DNA from: Arenicola marina
Lineage: Eukaryota > Annelida > Polychaeta > Arenicolidae
Direction: 5' to 3'
Length of the DNA: 64,000 bases
NCBI GenBank assembly: GCA_964019135.1
Contig: OZ025261.1
Span: forward strand, 28,256,029-28,320,028
How positions within the stretch are numbered: the stretch's first letter is position 1; each line of letters begins with the position of its first letter. Positions 34,118-44,076 of this stretch are shown piece after piece. The position numbers were made by a program, and so were the translations under genes. A model generated the notes under the pieces. That model was not told the DNA's origin, ran no database searches, and was given only the letters and a program-made list of their open reading frames with translations.

Positions 34118-35384
34118 CTGCAAAAGATAAAACATGAATTGAAACCTGCCCTTGAGTAACTAATCGCATATTTCTCTGCACAGGTACCCATGTAGCTCAG
34201 TCGATAGCGGTTCGTGACAATGACGTCAGTGCAGAAACGAATTATATTTCATTGTTGGTGTCATAATGGCGCCATAAAACTAAAATACAAACTGCATCGC
34301 AGATGCCTTGAACCACATGTCTTTCTGAGTCCATGTCGCTGACTATTGTGTTTACTGCTGAACAAAATGTTATTGGGTGAGCAACATTTAATTGCCTTCA
34401 TCTCGACTTGACCATTTCCTTAAGACCCCTTCCCAAACAAGTCAAGGAATATCAACGAGTAACTAAGGCAGACGGGATTGATCCAAATAGACAGGAAATT
34501 GAATTCCTGTACACATCAGTGAGAGGGAATGGAAGTATCACAGGCCCCGAGACATAATACACATCACTTTGTATGTGTTTCAGGATCACACAAACGGAAA
34601 TGACCCCTACTGCGCGACCTACTTGCAATGTCGTAAGAAAAAACAAAAAACAAAAACGATTCGATTTTATGACGTTGGTTCATGGCAGAATTATTGTTCA
34701 TATTCCTGATTACTGGATAGATATATATCTATGCATGTGGATTTGCATACAAAAAGCGCCTGGATTTTATTACGCAGATTGGTTCATATCCCTGATTACT
34801 GACTATATATATCGATGTAGGTGGTTTTGAATACAATAAAGCGAGGTATATCGACCACTGCACATATTCTACCTCCACCTTCATGGGGCCTCATCATCTC
34901 AACCAGCCGAGTGGAGCGCCCCCATGGTCGTAAAGAGTGGTCTGCAGAGCCGGGTGGCCACGTGGCATAGCCGCGTGATTGCAGCGCTATATAGCGATCA
35001 TCAGCAGTAAAGAACCATGAACAGACCAGACCAGAGCCCGACTGGCCTTTAGTATCCGCATCGATTAAACAGTCATGTATGGGGGAGAGGACACACAGTC
35101 CGTGAGTCATTTCATTGACGTTCCATGCAAAGCTCCTTTGTAAATATTCATGAGCACGAAGCTAAAAGGCTAAAACAGGAAAGACCAGTCATGAACTCCC
35201 CGCCGACGACCATAAACCAAAGAGAATCATACAAGTATAATACAGCACGAGGAGATCTTTTTTTCAGTACGACTTTACTTAACTGCGGGCTTTATATGAG
35301 CACACTCAATTATTTAACGGAGGCCAACCATGTGAAAGGAGTGGAAACCGGCTGCTTTCGGCAGATAGTCTACTGGATACCATA

Positions 35385-35882
35385 CCCAGCAACACACACT
35401 ACGTTCGCACACGTTGGTTTTTAGTTGTAATCACGTCATCTCAAAGTTAACATCAGGACAATGTTGTTGCAACATTCGTCGCAAACATTGAAGTAATATT
35501 TTCTAGCCTTTATTCCATAAAAATAAAACCTTTGCCACGTGTAGTGATTAATAAAACTTTGCTGCGCGTAGCAGTTGTTATGAGTACACAATTGTGAGGA
35601 GTCGAGAGTGGACGTTTTCCCAACGTTAGGACAACGTTACCTGAAAAATTAGATCTCATGAAAACAATATATAATTGATTGTATTTGGCAATCATGCTTC
35701 TAAATAATTCATTATATACGCAGTTGTTTCCCACATAAGGCACAATTTTAATACTGGACCGAATGTCGAAAAACGTTATCTAAAAACGTTCGGGCAACGT
35801 CAAAAAAAACATACGTGTTCACGTTATCGCAACCAAAACGACCCCCAAAAAAAGTTCTCATGACGTTAACTTGTTTGCTGGG
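35385..35882. mobile_element. MITE-like element with CCCAGCAA termini, copy in unit 3
   Basis: Third tandem copy (offset 2468 bp from the second), with a few point changes. Confidence 0.5.
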
Positions 35883-36260
35883 GAGCAATGTACGTCTCTC
35901 AGCACGAAACGTCTAGCCTGTACACAGTCTCTCAAGCATACGAACAGAATATCCCATACAGCTTTTGTTTAAAATTTGCTTTTATACATTATTTCCATTT
36001 TAATTCTATTTGAATTAGAAAACATTGGTAATAAATGTCCTTACATTTTTTTAAATCTTAGTCATAATGTTGCATTTTGTGACAGAAACGAAATTCGTAA
36101 TTTGTTTAGTCACCCAGAAAGAACCGCCAACTTGTTTTTTTTCTTCGATTTAAGAGTAAATCTGCACATATAGTTGCTTCTTATGACCTACTCTATCGCA
36201 TGGTTAATGAAATGGTCTCAGACGGTGGGGGGGGGGCTTGAACCTGCCACCAGTTGGTCT

Positions 36261-36617
36261 CAAGGGCGGATCCAGAAAATCTGGACAGGGAAGGCCGGTT
36301 TCAGGGTCAGATTCAGATATGTTGGATAGAGGGGGGGGGGCTGTTCTGGGTTTAAAGGGTGTAAATTTCGGCCTTAAAAGGGGGGACCGGGGCCAGGTCG
36401 CACGTTACGTACTATTTACACACTCTATAATCGTTTGTAAGATAAAGGAAGAACGCATAAATTACGAAGATTGACGCATTGTAATACATAAGGAGAGGCC
36501 AGGGGGCACAGAATTTGAAAGGGAGGGGCACAGATATGCCTTGAGGTATGAAAGGGGTGGCACGTGCCCCCTCCGCACCCCCCGCCCCCCCCCCCCCCCC
36601 CCGGGGACACGCCCATG
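36261..36617 (+). mobile_element. Complete CAAGGGCGGATCC non-autonomous element
   Basis: Bounded by CAAGGGCGGATCC on the left and, on the reverse strand, CATGGGCGTGTCC on the right, a terminal inverted repeat matching at 10 of 13 positions. The interior contains GATATGTTGGATAGAGG, AAAAGGGGGGACCGGGGCC and a GGCACGTGCC core next to a long C run. It is about 357 bp with no open frame for a transposase. This is the intact version from which the copies at 31325 and 33796 were truncated. The CAGGGGCGG-type terminus recalls hAT-like termini, but no 8-bp target duplication is evident, so the superfamily is open. Confidence 0.65.
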
Positions 36618-37660
36618 CAAGGTATAGCTCATCAAGGCGTAAGCCAACCAATACCGACTCACCCCAGATACGATACAATATGGCTGCACCCCCTCCCCCG
36701 TCGTCCCTCTATGACGTGACATTCCGGCGCACACAGGATTCATGTCGTGCTTGAGGTTCATAACGCCAATGTGACCAGTGGGGAGGGGGGGGGCGACGTA
36801 GGAGGGGTGTGGATCGCTGGCGAGGGTGATGAGGTTCGGCTGAGGTTAAAGCTGCGATCCTTCCAATGAATATGAATGCCTTGGAGAGGATACCCTACGA
36901 CAGCCCGAGGGTGGTGATAGTAGTGGGCGAGGGGAAGGGGGGTGGGAGCGGGGGCGGGTGTGGTGGGGAGCTGCGGGAAAGCCGTGAAGGAGCGGGCTAA
37001 TGTATGGTGGATGGGCGGGGGTGCCGGGTGGGCGGGGGCATGAAGGGGGAGTGGAAAGGTAGGGGGGGGGTGGATGGGAGATGAACGGGGGAGGGGTATG
37101 CGGCGATAGGAGGGTGTGGGGGGTGGGAGGGGGAATGGAAGGATGATGCGCCGGGGTGCTGACAAGACATGGGGGGGTGAGTGAGGGAGGTCGCGGTACT
37201 GGGCTAGAGACCGGGGCGAGGAGGGCGAGGAGGGCGGGGTGAGTGACGGAGGGGGGGGTGGGGGGGTACACCGGATACAACTTAACGTCGTAATGATATC
37301 TTACGATGCGTTAAAACGCAAATCGGCGAAAACACCGGCGGTTTTTCTACGCAGAAATGGCCCGCCCTGCTGCTATTGCGAACCAGCGGGGGCGGCGAGA
37401 ATCACTATAAGGAGTGGCATGACGTGACAGGGGGGGGGGGGGGGGGTGCCGGAGGAGTGCAGGGGGAGGTTGTACTCCACATGAAAGTGGATCCTCATTC
37501 CTAGACGGAGACCGGTGATCGGTTATTATAAGGACAGAGACCTACGTCACGGCTGACAGGGTGGTCGGCCTCAGATCGATGTGCCGTCTACATCCCGCCA
37601 TAGTCTCGTCACCAAGTCTCGCCGCGCAGTCACGAGATCTGGCGGGCCCCCGGGGGGGGG
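36618..37660. other. Purine-rich low-complexity sequence; no gene recognised
   Basis: 36780-37262 is strongly G-rich, and minus-strand frames through it encode only proline-rich strings. A G run lies at 37431-37446. Near 37290-37420 there is a short normal-complexity stretch without a recognisable exon. Confidence 0.6.
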
Positions 37661-38292
37661 GGTGACAAGTAGAGTGGGAGGGAAGAGCAGGATGCGAGGG
37701 GGTGGGGATGAGGGAAGGCGAAGGGAAGGGAGTGGGGGGTGAAGGTGGGGGGAGATAGAGGGTGGGAGGGAGAAGTAGGATGCGAGGGGGTGGGGATGAG
37801 GGAAGGCGAAGGGAGGGAGTGGGGGTGAAGGTAGGGGGAAACAGAGGGTGGGAGGGAGGAGTAGGATGCGAGTGGGTGGGGATGAGGGAAGGCGAAGGGA
37901 GGGAGTGGGGGTCAGGGTGGGGGTCAGGGGTGAGGGGAGGCGGAGGGTGAGGGTAGGTGAAAGAAGGGAGTGGGGGTGAGGGTGGGAGTGGGGTGAGGGG
38001 AAGCGGAGGGTGGGGATGGAGTGGGGGTGGAAGAGAGGGGAGGCGAAGGGAGGGAGTGGGGGTGAGGGTGGGAGTGGGGGTGTGGGGAGGCGAAGGGAGG
38101 GAGTGGGGGTGTGGGGAGGCGAAGGGAGGGAGTGGGGGTGTGGGGAGGCGAAGGGAGGGAGTGGGGGTTGTGAAGAGGCGAAGGGAGGGAGTGGGGTGTG
38201 GGGAGGAGAGGGAGGGAGTGCGGGTGTGGGAAGGCGAAGGGAGGGAGTAGGGTGAGGGTGGAGGTGAGGGGAGGCGGAGGGAGGGACTGCGT
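37661..38292. repeat. Purine-rich minisatellite block (about 87-bp and about 29-33-bp units)
   Basis: Landmark AGGATGCGAG recurs near 37689, 37777 and 37863 (about 87 bp apart). From about 38040 a shorter unit dominates, GAGGCGAAGGGAGGGAGTGG plus GGGTGTGGG. The two levels share the GGCGAAGGGAGGGAGTGGG core, so the long unit probably derives from the short one. Frames on either strand encode low-complexity Pro/Ser or Gly/Arg strings. Confidence 0.9.
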
Positions 38293-38335
38293 GACACAGA
38301 CGCGTTGACACAGATACAATGGATGGCTCACTAAC

Positions 38336-38485
38336 CTTTGACACAATAAACGAGCGTGACCTTGGCGAGCAGAACGCGGAAAGACACTGCAACAAGTTTG
38401 GCTAATTTCCACGGCGGATTTCCGCACTTGATCACAGCCCAGACAAACTCGATCGGGCATTGACGCGTCCCAGAAATGTGACAGT
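38336..38485 (-). CDS. Candidate coding exon, product unrecognised
   Basis: On the minus strand an open stretch has markedly G/C-ending codons (for example CTC GCC AAG GTC ACG CTC) and ends AAAG followed by GTTAGT, an acceptable splice donor. Its visible peptide includes CPIEFVWAVIKCG and ends in a hydrophobic stretch LAKVTLVYCVK. I do not recognise the family. The 5' limit is uncertain: no strong polypyrimidine tract with AG is seen, and the frame stays open to about 38540. It could be an exon of the same minus-strand gene as the LRR exon, an old mobile-element fragment, or chance. Confidence 0.2.
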
Positions 38486-39087
38486 GGTTGAATGACCCGT
38501 GCTGCCATCTCTCTGGAGATACCATAGAGGATCTTGACATTGGTCACGTGGTCACTGGTAGTTATGCAACGGCAATTCATTCGGTGCCACAGTATTTTTT
38601 GAGATATCGGATACTTGGGTTAACATTTTACCCAGGTACAGCGGCCATACTCAAACGATGTTTCAAATAAAATTGTTGATTCAAATTTGAAGAGATATGA
38701 AGGCAGAACATATGTGCTGTAAACATGCTACTTTAAAACAATGCAACTTCTGTACTTTTTCATAATCTTCATTATGATGGCAAAAATCGGCCGCGATGTC
38801 TGACTTTTGATGACGTTGCACCCCATTAAAGGACACTTTCCCACACCAGATGTTTGAGAAATACATTGGCTCAAAAGCAAGTTATTTGTTGCATAAAATA
38901 TATGTATGTTTATTCACCAATACCCCAAATACATCGTTTTCGTTGCAAACTTGTTACGATTTTCGCCACGGAAAATATTGCTGTATGAGTGAATAGTAAG
39001 AACCATGATCAACTGTCAATATACAGATAAATAGCGCATGCGGCAATGCCTTCGACAACCACAACCAGGCGATGCTTTCTGTTGTGG
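38486..39087. other. No gene recognised
   Basis: Unique AT-rich sequence. Confidence 0.4.
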
Positions 39088-39095
39088 AGCGATGG

Positions 39096-39330
39096 TTGGT
39101 TGGTTGCTTATTCGGGACGCTTTAACCACGTTTGATCATATCGCGTCAATGGGAGAAGGGAGGGAGAGTGGAGCCATGTCTCTGGGGGTAACCCCCTGTT
39201 CTTTACGAAGAAGGACATCTTCATCCTGCGACCACACCGACATGGGCACAGCAGGGCTCGAACCATCGATCCACGTGCCGTTAGGCTATCAGGTGGCCAG
39301 AACCCCCCATTCGAGCGCTCTAGCCCACTT
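39096..39330 (-). mobile_element. tRNA-derived SINE, copy E, with 8-bp target-site duplication
   Basis: Minus-strand SINE with a GGTTGGTTGG tail at its left and the B-box GGTTCGAGCCC. The tRNA head is truncated at CTAGAGCGCTCG plus a few bases. AGCGATGG at 39088-39095 and 39331-39338 flank it directly. Compared with the copy at 40273 it carries a small deletion in the body near ACATCTTCATCC. Confidence 0.85.
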
Positions 39331-39577
39331 AGCGATGGGGAGGGTGTGAGGAGGGGGGGGGGGGGTGATGGCGACACTGAGGCAGGTGAAAATGAAGGTC
39401 TGGTGAATAACTCAGTGACTATCGTTTTCAGCGGCAACGGTTTTCCGCATCTGACAACGATTTCAAGGAATGTCAGAAAGCGACATGACGCGGAAGGCCA
39501 GGAAAACACGAAACCTCGGGGAGACGAGACATCACGTGACCTGACTAAACAGCATGACATTCGAACCAATCGGAAGT

Positions 39578-39665
39578 AATGAAAACTATGGTGAAAAAAT
39601 GTCTTCCACGTGCGTTATGTCGGACAAACAAGTCCGACAAACAAAGTAGCATGTCACTTTGTTAC
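39578..39665 (+). repeat. Dispersed repeat family R4, copy 1 (partial)
   Basis: Shares CACGTGCGTTATGTCGGACA, ACAAGTCCGACAAACAAA and AGCATGTCACTTTG with 60468-60597 (plus) and 51711-51840 (minus). Only the 3' half is present here. The core contains the 13-bp motif GTCCGACAAACAA twice in tandem. Confidence 0.7.
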
Positions 39666-40272
39666 ATACAGACAGACAATACAGACAATGAAAGGCTCTA
39701 TAGTTGCCATGGCGTGCTCGTGGCTGGTGTAAATGTACAGCATGTATTTTTTCAGAGCACGTTGGGCGCCATGCCAACCATCATTTTATGACGTGTGCTT
39801 TAGTATGTTTGCGACAGTGTGTCTGCTGCCAATGGAGTGTTAGCATGAAGAAATATTGTTTGTGTCATAAAAATGGCTAACATTGCAGTACAAAAGGAAG
39901 TTTTATTATCATTAAAATTGCCCGGTGTTGCTTTCTCGCGATACAAATTTGCGGCAAATATTGGCCGAAACGTCACTCTACGGCATTTATGATTTTAACT
40001 TTAACTCTTTTTTTAAGCAAAATTAACTCTGGGCCCAACAAAATCGTGGCACGAACACTTTAACGCCCCTCGTGTTAACGACTGTGAGTGTCTGGCGTCG
40101 TGGTGGAGGAAAAACCATGGAATTCCGTCAACGCCAAATCAACGTATCTGTAAGGGCATAGGGTTGGCTCACCTTCGAGGAGGTTCCAGGTGTTGGGATA
40201 ATGCGATTAAACAAAACGTGTCGGCGGCTTCTTGCAGCAGAACTCCCTGGCGAACGAATACATTCGGTAGTC
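39666..40272. other. No gene recognised
   Basis: Unique sequence. The 70- and 63-codon frames at 39579-39791 lie over repeat R4 and adjacent sequence and show no domain. Confidence 0.4.
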
Positions 40273-40530
40273 AGGTTGGTTGTATATTCAGGACGCTTTA
40301 ACCAACTTTTGGTCATATCGCGTCAATGGGAGAATGAAGGGAGAGTGGAGCCATGCCCCCGGGGGTAACCCTTCTACTCTTTGCGAAGAAGGACATGGGA
40401 TTTTTATCCTGCGACTACACAGACATGGCCACAGCGGGGCTCGAACCACCGATCCACGTGTCGTTGGGTTCTAAGGTGGCCCAAGCACTCAAGGCCAGCG
40501 CTCTAACCCACTGAGCTACCGAGGCGGCCC
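40273..40530 (-). mobile_element. tRNA-derived SINE, copy B, most complete head
   Basis: Read on the minus strand it starts GGCCGCCTCGGTAGCTCAGT and keeps the full A box (TAGCTCAGTGG, about 40507-40517) and B box (GGTTCGAGCCC at 40437-40447), about 60 bp apart. A conserved tRNA-unrelated body follows (CCATGTC, TCGCAGGATAAAAATCCCAT, GGAGAATG-type sequence, AAGTTGGTTAAAGCGTCCTG), then a short tail. The RNA polymerase III boxes and the tRNA-like head define the class. Three other copies carry target-site duplications, confirming retroposition. Confidence 0.92.
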
Positions 40531-40774
40531 CTGGTTAGTGAGGTGATGCCATTCATCCTTCGGATGCCAGAGATGAGAAAGCCAGACATGGGAAGACGTG
40601 GTTTAGTGACCATGATATTCGGGTGGTCAAGTCATCAATGTCTGTCATATGAATCCTTTCATTTTATTGCCAGTGAGACCCAAGTCTCTGCAGTTTGCAG
40701 CTTCATGAATGCCAGCACAAGTCCATATATGTGCGGGACAAACCACCCGTTAACAATAGCCCACGTACTAGGAC
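40531..40774. other. No gene recognised
   Basis: Unique sequence between SINE copy B and repeat R2. Confidence 0.4.
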
Positions 40775-41098
40775 CCCCGAGGGGGCGCTGTTATACCAAT
40801 CTGGTGTATGTCCGGGGGGGGGTGGGGTCGGCGGGTGCCTTGATGCCTGAGAGGGCGGACATATGCGATGAAAAAGATACCCCTGTAGAGCGGACATTTA
40901 TGATGGAAAAGATACTCCCACAGAGCAGATAGCAACCAGGGGGGAAGGGGGCTCTGTTAATGTGCGTTCATAAATACCCATTTTGAGCGGATTTGGGCGG
41001 TAAAATGCCAGGACCAAGCAGATTTTAGTGGTAAAACGCTCATACCGAGCGTGTTTGGGCGGTAAAATGCCCCGACCAAGCGGATTTTAGTGGTAAAT
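40775..41098 (+). repeat. Dispersed repeat family R2, copy 2
   Basis: Second member of the family seen at 5195-5475, with the same order of landmarks (GGTGCCTTGATG, CTGAGAGGGCGGA, GGCTCTGTTAATGTGCGTTC). It has a longer terminal run of GAGCGGATTTGGGCGG / TAAAATGCC units, about four here. The unit number differs between copies, so this part behaves as a small internal minisatellite. Confidence 0.7.
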
Positions 41099-41176
41099 TA
41101 ATTAATTAAATTAATCTAATTAATTAAGTACTCGATATTGAGGCGGTTAACACGGACCCAGGGTGTTCGCCATTAT

Positions 41177-41308
41177 TAACGTCACTGAGCTAAGCACCCA
41201 TGACGTCACCGAGAGCAACCCTGAGCTAATCACCCATGACGTCATTGACAGCCACCCTGAGCTAAGCACCCATGACGTCACTGATAGCCACCATAAGCTA
41301 TGACGTTT
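41177..41308. repeat. 36-bp repeat carrying CRE-like TGACGTCA
   Basis: Three full units (CTGAGCTAAGCACCCATGAC followed by GTCACCGAGAGCAACC and variants). TGACGTCA occurs at 41201, 41237 and 41273, exactly 36 bp apart, with decayed outer matches TAACGTCA near 41177 and TGACGTTT near 41301. The palindrome is the best-conserved part of the unit. Confidence 0.85.
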
Positions 41309-42349
41309 CCTTATGACGATGGGAGTTTGAAAGTGTACAACAGAGTACAAGAACTCGGGTCAGTTACATAGACTGCTCTGGATCGCTCTTATATATATTT
41401 TTTTTATTTTCTCTCGCACGGGGTCCTTAAGACGCCGCGTATAATGAGGTCATCACTGCCTACATCTTGCTCTGTTTCGTCTCAATTAACATCCAGTTTT
41501 ACAGGTTACCCCCCCCCCCCCACCCCCAACGTCCTCACCCAACCATCTAGCTCATGCCAACCCCCATAGCCCTACCCACCCCCCCCCCCCTTCCGATGTA
41601 GATGTTGGGTGCTACCGCCACCTCTAGCTTGATGTCATAAAACGCCACCCGGCCGCCCCGGCACCCCGCCAGCCCCCCACCCGACCCCCCCCCCTATCCT
41701 CCCCATCCCCTTCATTACCAACTGGGCGGCCCAGACAGCGCTCAGCTATCATCAGTGCAGGGGTCCGTGCCTCGGTGGCAACCACCATGAGAATAATGCT
41801 TCACCCCTGCCACCCTCTTTATTGAGGTGACATTGACCTTTCCGGAAAAGCTCCGGTTATCTCTCTCAGCCACCGGGGGTCAGCACTGTAGCCCAGGTGG
41901 GTATGCAATGCCAAGTAACTGTCCCCCTCCCCCCACCTCACCCCGCTCCTCCCCCCCCCCCCTCCCCGTCACCCGGGCCCACCCCAGCTGATATAATAAC
42001 GCCCCAGTAACGACAACGAGGCTCTAAGTTTATCATAGCGAGGCGGTGGTAGCGCCGCGGAGCAGGGTCAAGGTCACATTGTAAGTACGGAAGACCACCA
42101 CCCTTCGTGCCAGCTCACAGAAAGGCTTTAAGCCTTCTAAGGTTTCCACTATAGGATGTGGCGACCATGTGGTCCTTTAGTCACAGCTGAAAACAGCTGG
42201 GAGCTTTATGCCCTACTGATACCCCAGGGCAGATGCGTCTATATCTATATATATACCATGAAATCTCTCTGAACTGAACCCCCCCCCCCCCGAATAAACC
42301 GTCAATATTGACCCTTTTTTCTGATTCCGATTTTTTACCCGGCATTCTG
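41309..42349. other. No gene recognised; C-rich tracts
   Basis: C runs at about 41510-41525, 41579-41592, 41683-41694 and 41950-41965, and a TA-rich microsatellite near 42240-42256. No exon is recognised. Confidence 0.5.
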
Positions 42350-42560
42350 CAGTCATTGAGAGAGAAATGTTTGGTTAACAAAGGCATACAAAATAGACCT
42401 GCAAGGTACACAGAGGTTAATTATTTGAACACTTTTGATATCAACCGGAATATTTATTTATTTTAACGTTGAAAAACTTCAGATTGGCACATCGAGAGGA
42501 ACTACCGATTTCTGGCCCGGGAATTGAGAGAAATACTAAACAAAAAAAATATTTGGGGGA
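42350..42560 (+). repeat. Dispersed repeat family R3, copy 2
   Basis: Partner of 398-650; shared ordered motifs are listed there. This copy is shorter because of internal deletions. Confidence 0.6.
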
Positions 42561-44001
42561 AAAAAAGGTATAATCTACAAGCCTCTTCCGTCGGAGCTCT
42601 CAACCTTTACTATGAGGGGTGCACATTTTTCACATTGCCATAAGCTTTGCCTTGTGTTTGAACTTCGGTCGGCTCCTCATTGACATGGGCGATAATTGGT
42701 TAGGTTTATGAACCAAGATTCAGTTGTGATTGACGCCTCCTTTATATTAATGTAAGCCCTTCAAATACACCAGTCACGTGCCCTACTCAGCCAATCCATC
42801 ATCGGTCGTAGTCTCGTTTGTCAAACCGATTAATAATCCCATTCACACTCCATTCGTGTCATAATGACTGTCCGAATGACCCTTTCGGGCTCCACAACTT
42901 CCGGTCTGCTATACACGTCATGTAATGCAATAAACAACCCCATCATCGGCGTAACGGCCTTGACCTCTACGCCTCGGGACAGGCGGCCATTAGCCCTACG
43001 GCGTAAACAAGTTGCCCGTCCCTATGGGGAGTATCCATGGTGACAGCGACCTGCTCCCGTGGCGGCGAACCAAGCAGCAACGTACCGTTACCAAGGATAC
43101 CAGAGACAGCGATGGTCATGTCTCGGCGTGAGATATCACGTGTCACCATAGGTTACAATGATGTTCATATAACAATAGCCACGCGATAGATAGTGTTATT
43201 TGTCAACGTTTCCTCCAGATATATGTACTGATTTCATATCAATTCAATTTCCCCGATATATACTGGACTGCTGGTCAGATAGTGTTATTGCTTGACAACC
43301 TTTTCTCCACTTGTTTTACTGATTTAAACAACAATTTTTCAGAAATGTATTGGATTCTCCGTCATATAGTATTAGCTCTATAAAGATTGTTACCTTGATT
43401 CCTTGACCGACATCCTCGTCTCTTCATTTTTAGTGTCACTTAACATCAGCGAAGTGCGCGACTGGATTAATTAATGGCGCCATACCGACGAGGCACTTCT
43501 TGCCACATATACATGTGTTGTGTGTTGATCTGATGTGTTGATCTTGCAAATAGATGCCTGTAATCTCATCTCGTGTTTGCCTTGCTTCCTAGCAGAAAAT
43601 GACGCATTAAGGAAATAAGAAAACCGCCGATTGTCGCAGTTAGCTGCTTTCATAATTCCACATGCATCCACGACGATATGACATCGTCACTAAATATGTC
43701 TTTAATTTCGCTTTATTGGTGCACGGGGACTGTTCAGCTAACACATAACGCTCTATTAACGCTTTACTTCCTTGTCAAGTAATTATTACATTGCGTTGAC
43801 ACGCTAAACTCAATTTTACCAGGTCAAAATTCCGTTTAAACGTTATACAAAAACTAGATATTGCGCATGTAAGTGTTCACAACTTAACGTTTCTTTTGCA
43901 TTTTAGCAGCGTTATATGTAACTACAGTAAGAAAAAAAACAGTTTTGAATTAGATGGAAATGTCGGCCTCTGTTACTTCGTCCTCACTGCCTGACTGTGA
44001 G
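42561..44001. other. No gene recognised
   Basis: Unique sequence. A 60-codon minus-strand frame at 42967-43149 has fairly even codon use but no recognisable domain or clear splice borders. Confidence 0.35.
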
Positions 44002-44076
44002 GTTTATTGCCAGGACAATTAGGACTGTTTATTGCCTGAACAAATAGGACTGTTTATTGCCTGGCAGTAAGATGCT
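44002..44076. repeat. 25-bp direct repeat, 3 copies
   Basis: GTTTATTGCC recurs at 44002, 44027 and 44052, exactly 25 bp apart, within units resembling AGGACTGTTTATTGCCTGA. Confidence 0.85.

Larger units (their letters stand above)
29150..36542. repeat. Tandem triplication of a 2.47-kb segment
   Basis: Three direct copies: 29150-31620, 31621-34088 and 34089-36542. Landmarks recur 2467-2471 bp apart along the entire length and copies differ by scattered substitutions and small indels. The left edge lies inside the LRR exon and the right edge inside a CAAGGGCGGATCC transposon-like element. The two internal junctions (31610-31630 and 34078-34098) are identical, so one rearrangement created the junction and later unequal exchange added a copy. 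The left part of copy 1 carries a private 10-bp difference near 29471, and the right part of copy 3 lacks the TTTTTCTTATGTT-type stretch present in copies 1 and 2. Outer edges being the most distinct is typical of unequal crossing-over. Frames of 61-107 codons recur in each copy only because the DNA is duplicated; none shows a domain. Confidence 0.97.

Noticed and set aside
30190..35424. A 99-codon frame preserved in all three tandem copies (30190, 32657, 35125), with other recurring frames
   Set aside because: The copies are recent duplicates with few changes, so preservation is expected. No domain or splice context is present, and one end overlaps the MITE-like element.
36200..36260. tRNA-like GGTTCAAGCCC on the minus strand next to the transposon-like element
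   Set aside because: It is followed by a homopolymer run and has no A box or cloverleaf. It is duplicated only because it lies in the tandem unit.
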